DNA from: Candidatus Zhuqueibacterota bacterium
Lineage (GTDB): Bacteria; BS750m-G25
NCBI GenBank assembly: GCA_016783505.1
Contig: JADHWK010000003.1
Span: forward strand, 1 to 64,000
Direction of reading: 5' to 3'
DNA length: 64,000 bases
Shown: positions 60,379 through 64,000 of the stretch, one piece after another
How positions within the stretch are numbered: position 1 is the stretch's first letter
How the letters are laid out: each line of letters opens with the position of its first letter
Program-made: the position numbers and the translations under genes
The notes under the pieces: model-generated
Told to the model about the DNA's origin: nothing
The model's input: only the letters and a program-made list of their open reading frames with translations
Databases searched by the model: none

Positions 60379-60622
60379 AATGCTCGTCGGAGTAGTCGTC
60401 TTCCCCGACAAAAACGCTTCAATAGATTCCGATGGATCTTGGAGGGCATCCCGAACCTTCGAGATGCATGCAATCGGGTTTTGGAATGCAACCCAGAGGA
60501 GATTCTTCCCCCGAATACTCGGGGTCAGAATTGCAGTGCCAGAGGGTCAGAATAATACTTCCCGTTGGGTGGTTTCGGAGTGTAAGAGCCTGCTTTTGCC
60601 AGTATAAATTCCAAGTGGTGAT
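60379..60622. repeat. Long direct repeat, right copy
   Basis: This ~245-bp stretch matches 57140-57437 in the same orientation. It contains a damaged family A palindrome (60446-60467) and CCCCGAATACTCGGGG (60509-60524). The two copies flank the radical SAM gene. Confidence 0.8.
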
Positions 60623-60639
60623 TCAACGACGGGGTTAGC

Positions 60640-61176
60640 TCAGCCCAGATATTTAAGTATAGTCTGATATTTTTTTTGTAAATCGTTTTTGGGATTAATC
60701 CTGACGATAAAATTGAAGAATAAGCCGCAATGTTTTTTCTCAAGGCTGGCCCGAAGCTTGGCCCCGCTGAACCCGCAGAGAAAGGAATTTTCCCAGTTGA
60801 AATCGGGATGACAGTCAACGGCCAGGTCACACCCAACCGCACGCAAGCGGCGTCGAAGGATCCTTTTCGGGAAAAAAAAGAAACCAAAATCTCCCCGATC
60901 TGCCAGGAAGAAATCCCCCCAGAAAAGATTCTCTTGGCGAAGCCGAAAACCATTGGCCCCATGAATGATGAATTTCGCCCCGGCGAATTTTTCTTTTAGC
61001 TGATAAAGAAATCCCTCCCCAATTTGAAAGAGCTGGGGATCCTTCGGCAAACAGATTAAGATCTTCTTTACGTTTAAAAGTACTTCCCGGGGATTATAAG
61101 GATCGCTTTTAACTTTCCACTTAAAGTAAATCCTGGCCCAGCGCAGGCCCAGCTTCTTCCGCAAACCCTCTAGCAT
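60640..61176 (-). CDS. Possible glycosyltransferase-9-like protein
   Basis: This ~178-residue protein resembles, at low similarity, the first half of ADP-heptose-type glycosyltransferases (GT9): KKILICLPKDPQLFQIGEGFLYQLKEKFAGAKFIIHG, LAVDCHPDFNWENSFLCGFSGAKLRASL, and FFNFIVRI. The C-terminal nucleotide-sugar domain is absent, so it may be a truncated or single-domain relative with a different role. The frame extends to a GTG at 61188; the ATG at 61176 is preferred. It is the last gene of the PgpH-YbeY-CNNM operon. Confidence 0.5.
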   Translation of the reverse strand: MLEGLRKKLGLRWARIYFKWKVKSDPYNPREVLLNVKKILICLPKDPQLFQIGEGFLYQLKEKFAGAKFIIHGANGFRLRQENLFWGDFFLADRGDFGFFFFPKRILRRRLRAVGCDLAVDCHPDFNWENSFLCGFSGAKLRASLEKKHCGLFFNFIVRINPKNDLQKKYQTILKYLG

Positions 61177-61195
61177 CAATAAAACCACCCAGTGA

Positions 61196-62497
61196 TTAAT
61201 CTTCCATCCCTCTGTTCGATTCTTTGCCCTGTTTCTTGTGGACGATGCGCACCTTCTCGATGCGGCGCCCGGAGACCTTTTCGACTAAAAACCCTAAATC
61301 CCCGTGCTCAATTGAGGTCCCCTCTTCGGGCACCGAACCCGTCAAACTGCAGATAAACCCCCCCAAGCTTTCGTAGTCTCCACTTTCTGGAATGTTAAAA
61401 TCAAGTTCCTCGTTCAACTCGTGAACGCTCACTTTAGCATCGGCGAGGACCGTATGTTCGTCAATCCGTCTGAAAGGGGGCAGTTCCTGATCATATTCGT
61501 CCTGGATCTCCCCTACGATCTCCTCAATGATGTCCTCGAGGGTTACCAGACCCAACGTCCCCCCGTATTCGTCCACCACCACGGCCATATGGATCTTCCT
61601 CTGCTGAAACTCACGCAGAAGCTCATCTATCTTTTTGCTCTCCGGAATGAAATAGGCTTCCCTCAATAATGCCCGCAAGTTGAATTTGTCCCCGCTGTCC
61701 CCCAGATAAGGGAGAAGATCCTTGGCGTAGATTAATCCCTTAATGTTATCAATCTTCCCTTCGTAAACAGGAATTCGGGAATGTCCCTCCTGACGAAAGA
61801 TCTCCAGCAGCTCCTGCAGTTTAATGTTTACATTCACACACACCATATCCATCCGGGGAACCATAATCTCCCTGACCATGGTTTCACCGAATTCAAAGAT
61901 GGAATGAATCATCTCCCTTTCATCTTCTTCAAGCACTCCTTCCGCCTCGCCAAGCTCCACCAATGACCTTAGCTCCTCCTCGCTCAGAACCCCACCCCGG
62001 TGTCTGGAAACGACCCCTTTTGAGACAAGCTGGGCCAGCCCGGTGAGGATAATAGAAATGGGGAACAGGAGAACATGCATCACCCGCAAAGGATAAACAA
62101 CCCTCCGGGAAAACCCCTGGGGATTTTTGATGGCTACGGTTTTGGGGGTAATCTCCGATAGGATGAGGATGATAAATGTCACCACTACCACCTCAAAAAA
62201 TATGGCCCAGCCCCTGGAAAAATGATAACGGTGACTTAGGTCAGCCGCCATCAACGCCGCCAGGGAAGCAATAGCGATGTTAACAATGGTATTCCCGGTA
62301 AGGATGGTAATAAGGAGCCGACGGGGTTTCCCTAAAAGCTTCAGGATTAGACTAGAGCTCCGTTTCTTTTCCTCCTTCATCCCCTGGAGGAGGGGCTCAG
62401 ACAGGGAAAAAAGCGCTGTCTCTGATCCTGAAAAGAAAGCGGAAAGAACGAGTAGAAGAATCAAAAGGGCAAATTCAGTCCATAGATTAATTTCCAA
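61196..62497 (-). CDS. CNNM/CorC-type membrane protein with CBS domains
   Basis: This 433-residue protein has a CNNM (DUF21) membrane domain with four helices (~8-170; LSAFFSGSETALFSLSE signature), a linker (SEEELRSLVELGEAEGVLEEDEREMIHSIFEF), two CBS repeats (~205-325; IMVPRMDMV, HSRIPVYEG, VVVDEYGGTLGLVTLEDIIEEIVGEI) and a C-terminal CorC_HlyC domain. Such proteins export or regulate Mg2+ or Co2+; the old hemolysin label is not supported. The start is TTG with GGAGG upstream. The position after ybeY is canonical. Confidence 0.95.
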   Translation of the reverse strand: MEINLWTEFALLILLLVLSAFFSGSETALFSLSEPLLQGMKEEKKRSSSLILKLLGKPRRLLITILTGNTIVNIAIASLAALMAADLSHRYHFSRGWAIFFEVVVVTFIILILSEITPKTVAIKNPQGFSRRVVYPLRVMHVLLFPISIILTGLAQLVSKGVVSRHRGGVLSEEELRSLVELGEAEGVLEEDEREMIHSIFEFGETMVREIMVPRMDMVCVNVNIKLQELLEIFRQEGHSRIPVYEGKIDNIKGLIYAKDLLPYLGDSGDKFNLRALLREAYFIPESKKIDELLREFQQRKIHMAVVVDEYGGTLGLVTLEDIIEEIVGEIQDEYDQELPPFRRIDEHTVLADAKVSVHELNEELDFNIPESGDYESLGGFICSLTGSVPEEGTSIEHGDLGFLVEKVSGRRIEKVRIVHKKQGKESNRGMED

Positions 62498-62520
62498 TTA
62501 GAACCTACCTCCATTTATAC

Positions 62521-62970
62521 CTACATACATTTTCTATCCCCCATTTTCTTCCTTAAACCTAGATAATAATCCTCCCGTCCGGTCATTGTTAAACGGCCGC
62601 GGCTGGTGCGGTCCGAATACCCTGAAAGATGCAGGAGGCCGTGAACGGCCAGTCTTAAAATCTCATCCTTCAGGGAGACCCCATACTGGGCAGCTTGTTT
62701 CTTGGCCTGTTCCACCGATATGTAGATCTCCCCTGAAATTTTTTCATCATCGGGTTCGGTCAAATCAAAAGCCAGTACATCGGTGGTGTTTTCCCGTTTC
62801 AGAAAATCCCGATTTAGTCGGACTATGGTGGGGTCATCGGTTAATATTACCGTTAGCTCTCCAAACTTTTTGCCCTCAAGTTGTATAACTTTCCGGATCA
62901 AGTCTCTAAAGGAAGTTTTTGCAGCCCCTGGAGGAAAAACGGGATAGGTTGTCTCAATCCTTAGGTTCAC
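62521..62970 (-). CDS. ybeY: Endoribonuclease YbeY
   Basis: This 149-residue metal-dependent RNase acts in 16S rRNA 3'-end maturation and ribosome quality control. It has TVILTDDPTIVRLNRDFLKRENTTDVLAFDL and GEIYISVEQAKKQAAQYG. The metal site HGLLHLSGYSD keeps the first two His, but the usual third His (HGxLHLxGYDH) is replaced by Ser-Asp at that position; an Asp ligand is possible. The start is GTG at 62970. It lies between the HD-domain gene and the CNNM gene, as in many bacteria. Confidence 0.95.
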   Translation of the reverse strand: MNLRIETTYPVFPPGAAKTSFRDLIRKVIQLEGKKFGELTVILTDDPTIVRLNRDFLKRENTTDVLAFDLTEPDDEKISGEIYISVEQAKKQAAQYGVSLKDEILRLAVHGLLHLSGYSDRTSRGRLTMTGREDYYLGLRKKMGDRKCM

Positions 62971-63247
62971 CTTCAGCCGCTAAGTTTTAATGTAACAGTT
63001 CACCTATTCCTTTCTAATCTTTTAGCGACAAGATTCACAAAATTTAAAGTAAATCAGAATATCAGTAAATCAGTAGGGAGGGAATCAGATTACCAGAGTA
63101 TCAGGTTTTATCCTGTCCCAAGATCGTTCCGAATGTTCTAATCTACTGATATTCGTCCCACTGATATCCTAATTGCCTGATATACTCGTCCCGAAACATC
63201 TGGATGTTTACAATTCCTCAAGCATAGAAGTTTATGTGGATGAACTG
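62971..63247. repeat. Gap with ACTGATAT-type repeats
   Basis: It contains CAGTAAATCAGTAGG, ACTGATATTCGTCCCACTGA and TATCCTAATTGCCTGATATA, a longer version of the repeat at 30118-30170. No gene is visible. Confidence 0.6.
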
Positions 63248-64000
63248 TTACGTTTTAATTTTAGCCGGTTTCGACCTGACCTTCTTGACACCCCCCACCT
63301 CTTCAGCCTTGGGGTATTCGACGCGGCCGTGATAGATCCCCGTCAAAATGCGGACAAAGCTCTGTTTAATAAGATCCAGATCCTTCAGGGTTAGCCAACA
63401 TTCGTCGAGCTGCCCATCTTCAAATCTATCCTTTACGATGTCATTCACTACCCCCTTAATTCGGCTGGGTGTAGGGGTCTGAAGTGACCGGGCAGCCGCC
63501 TCGATCCCGTCGGCCAGCATGACGATGCCCGCCTCCTTGGATTGGGGTTTGGGTCCCGGATACCGGAAATTCTCCAGGTTCAGTTTGGCCCGGGGGGTGC
63601 TCTGCAACGCTTTTTGATAAAAATAGGTCATGATGGAGGTGCCATGATGCTGCTCGATAAAGGCCGTTAGGGCCTTGGGCAACCGGTTCTCCTCCGCCAG
63701 CTTAAGCCCATCCTTGATATGGGCGGCTAAGATCAGGCAGCTCATGCTGGGCTGCAGTTTATCGTGTTTGTTCTCCCCACCGGTCTGATTTTCAATAAAA
63801 TATTCAGGCTTTTCCATTTTGCCGATGTCATGGTAGTATGACCCCACCCGGGCCAGCAGGGAATTGGCCTGGCATGCCTCGGCCGCCGCCTCGGATAAAT
63901 TTCCGATCAGGATAGAATGATTATATGTCCCCGGGGTCTCGGTGGCCAACTGGCGCAGCAGGGGCCGGTTCAGATCTGAAAGCTCCAGCAGGCGCACATC
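63248..64000 (-). CDS. HD-domain phosphohydrolase (PgpH/YqfF type), 5' end outside window
   Basis: This partial gene runs off the right edge; about 250 C-terminal residues are visible. The HD domain has TPGTYNHSILIGNL (His), LARVGSYYHDIGKMEKPEYF (the HD pair), AHIKDGLKLAEENRLPKALTAFIEQHHGTS and MLADGIEAAARSL. This matches the 7TMR-HD (YqfF/PgpH) family of cyclic-di-AMP phosphodiesterases, whose membrane helices would be encoded outside the window. Its neighbours ybeY and the CNNM gene confirm the canonical operon. A basic tail (VKKVRSKPAKIKT) ends the protein. Confidence 0.93.
   Translation of the reverse strand, partial: DVRLLELSDLNRPLLRQLATETPGTYNHSILIGNLSEAAAEACQANSLLARVGSYYHDIGKMEKPEYFIENQTGGENKHDKLQPSMSCLILAAHIKDGLKLAEENRLPKALTAFIEQHHGTSIMTYFYQKALQSTPRAKLNLENFRYPGPKPQSKEAGIVMLADGIEAAARSLQTPTPSRIKGVVNDIVKDRFEDGQLDECWLTLKDLDLIKQSFVRILTGIYHGRVEYPKAEEVGGVKKVRSKPAKIKT

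Noticed and set aside
1-64000. CRISPR array or rRNA operon
   Set aside because: Repeats are palindromic, unevenly spaced and dispersed, with no repeat-spacer array. No rRNA-like sequence was seen; the IVS-type genes are free-standing.

Overview
The window is bacterial chromosome from a diderm: it encodes several outer-membrane beta-barrels (a phosphate-selective-type porin, a Wzi-like barrel and two unnamed barrels), lipoproteins and a full set of division genes. GC content is moderate, nearly every gene is on the minus strand, and the intergenic spaces are crowded with short palindromic repeats. Small four-helix-bundle (23S-IVS-type) genes, PAS-rich kinases, an incomplete dcw cluster and corrinoid-methyltransferase genes without a transporter or corrinoid protein suggest an uncultured candidate-phylum bacterium, perhaps FCB-like. 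That placement is a weak inference, because no rRNA gene is present.

Layout, left to right. 0-11.3 kb is a signalling region. A porin, two tandem NMT1/SsuA-type binding proteins with no permease or ATPase, a HAMP histidine kinase and two response regulators form one minus-strand block. Next come a lone receiver, a NarL-type regulator and a five-PAS HisKA_3 kinase behind a consensus sigma-70 promoter. rpmB (L28) at 11.6 kb is the only plus-strand gene. 12.4-27.2 kb is the dcw cluster, in transcription order mraZ, STAS, rsmH, ftsL, ftsI(PASTA), murF, mraY, ftsW, murG, murB, ftsQ, ftsA, ftsZ. It has a canonical three-box MraZ operator but lacks murC, murD, murE and ddl. 27.7-30.1 kb holds a sugar-nucleotide transferase and a Wzi-like barrel. 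30.3-34.5 kb is a corrinoid-type methyltransferase operon (homocysteine methyltransferase, MetH-type activation domain, MttB-like protein, PHP phosphoesterase). 35-48 kb is envelope-related: LemA, TPM protein, STN protein, barrels, a lipoprotein, a serpin, and a two-component system with an NtrC-type regulator. A sigma-54 promoter precedes its kinase gene.

48.3-51.8 kb is an AT-rich accessory island built around an intact tRNA-Asn gene and four tRNA-Asn-derived remnants. It carries a UvrD-like helicase, a broken XRE regulator, a GIY-YIG protein and a small DUF-type gene pair. 51.8-56.7 kb is conserved housekeeping: fumarase alpha, an MBL-fold hydrolase, malate dehydrogenase, L27, L21 and RNase G. 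57.7-60.3 kb encodes a fused TIGR03960/TIGR03936 radical SAM protein flanked by two diverged ~250-300 bp direct repeats. 60.6-64 kb holds a GT9-like protein and the usual CNNM/CorC, YbeY, PgpH-type operon, the last gene running off the window.

The most unusual feature is the repeat ecology. At least three families of short palindromes occur between genes, and some have entered genes. One frameshifts a four-helix-bundle gene, one sits in frame in a coiled-coil ORF, and several have replaced whole arms of tRNA-Asn copies. This resembles the Rickettsia palindromic elements in behaviour, but the sequences were not compared.
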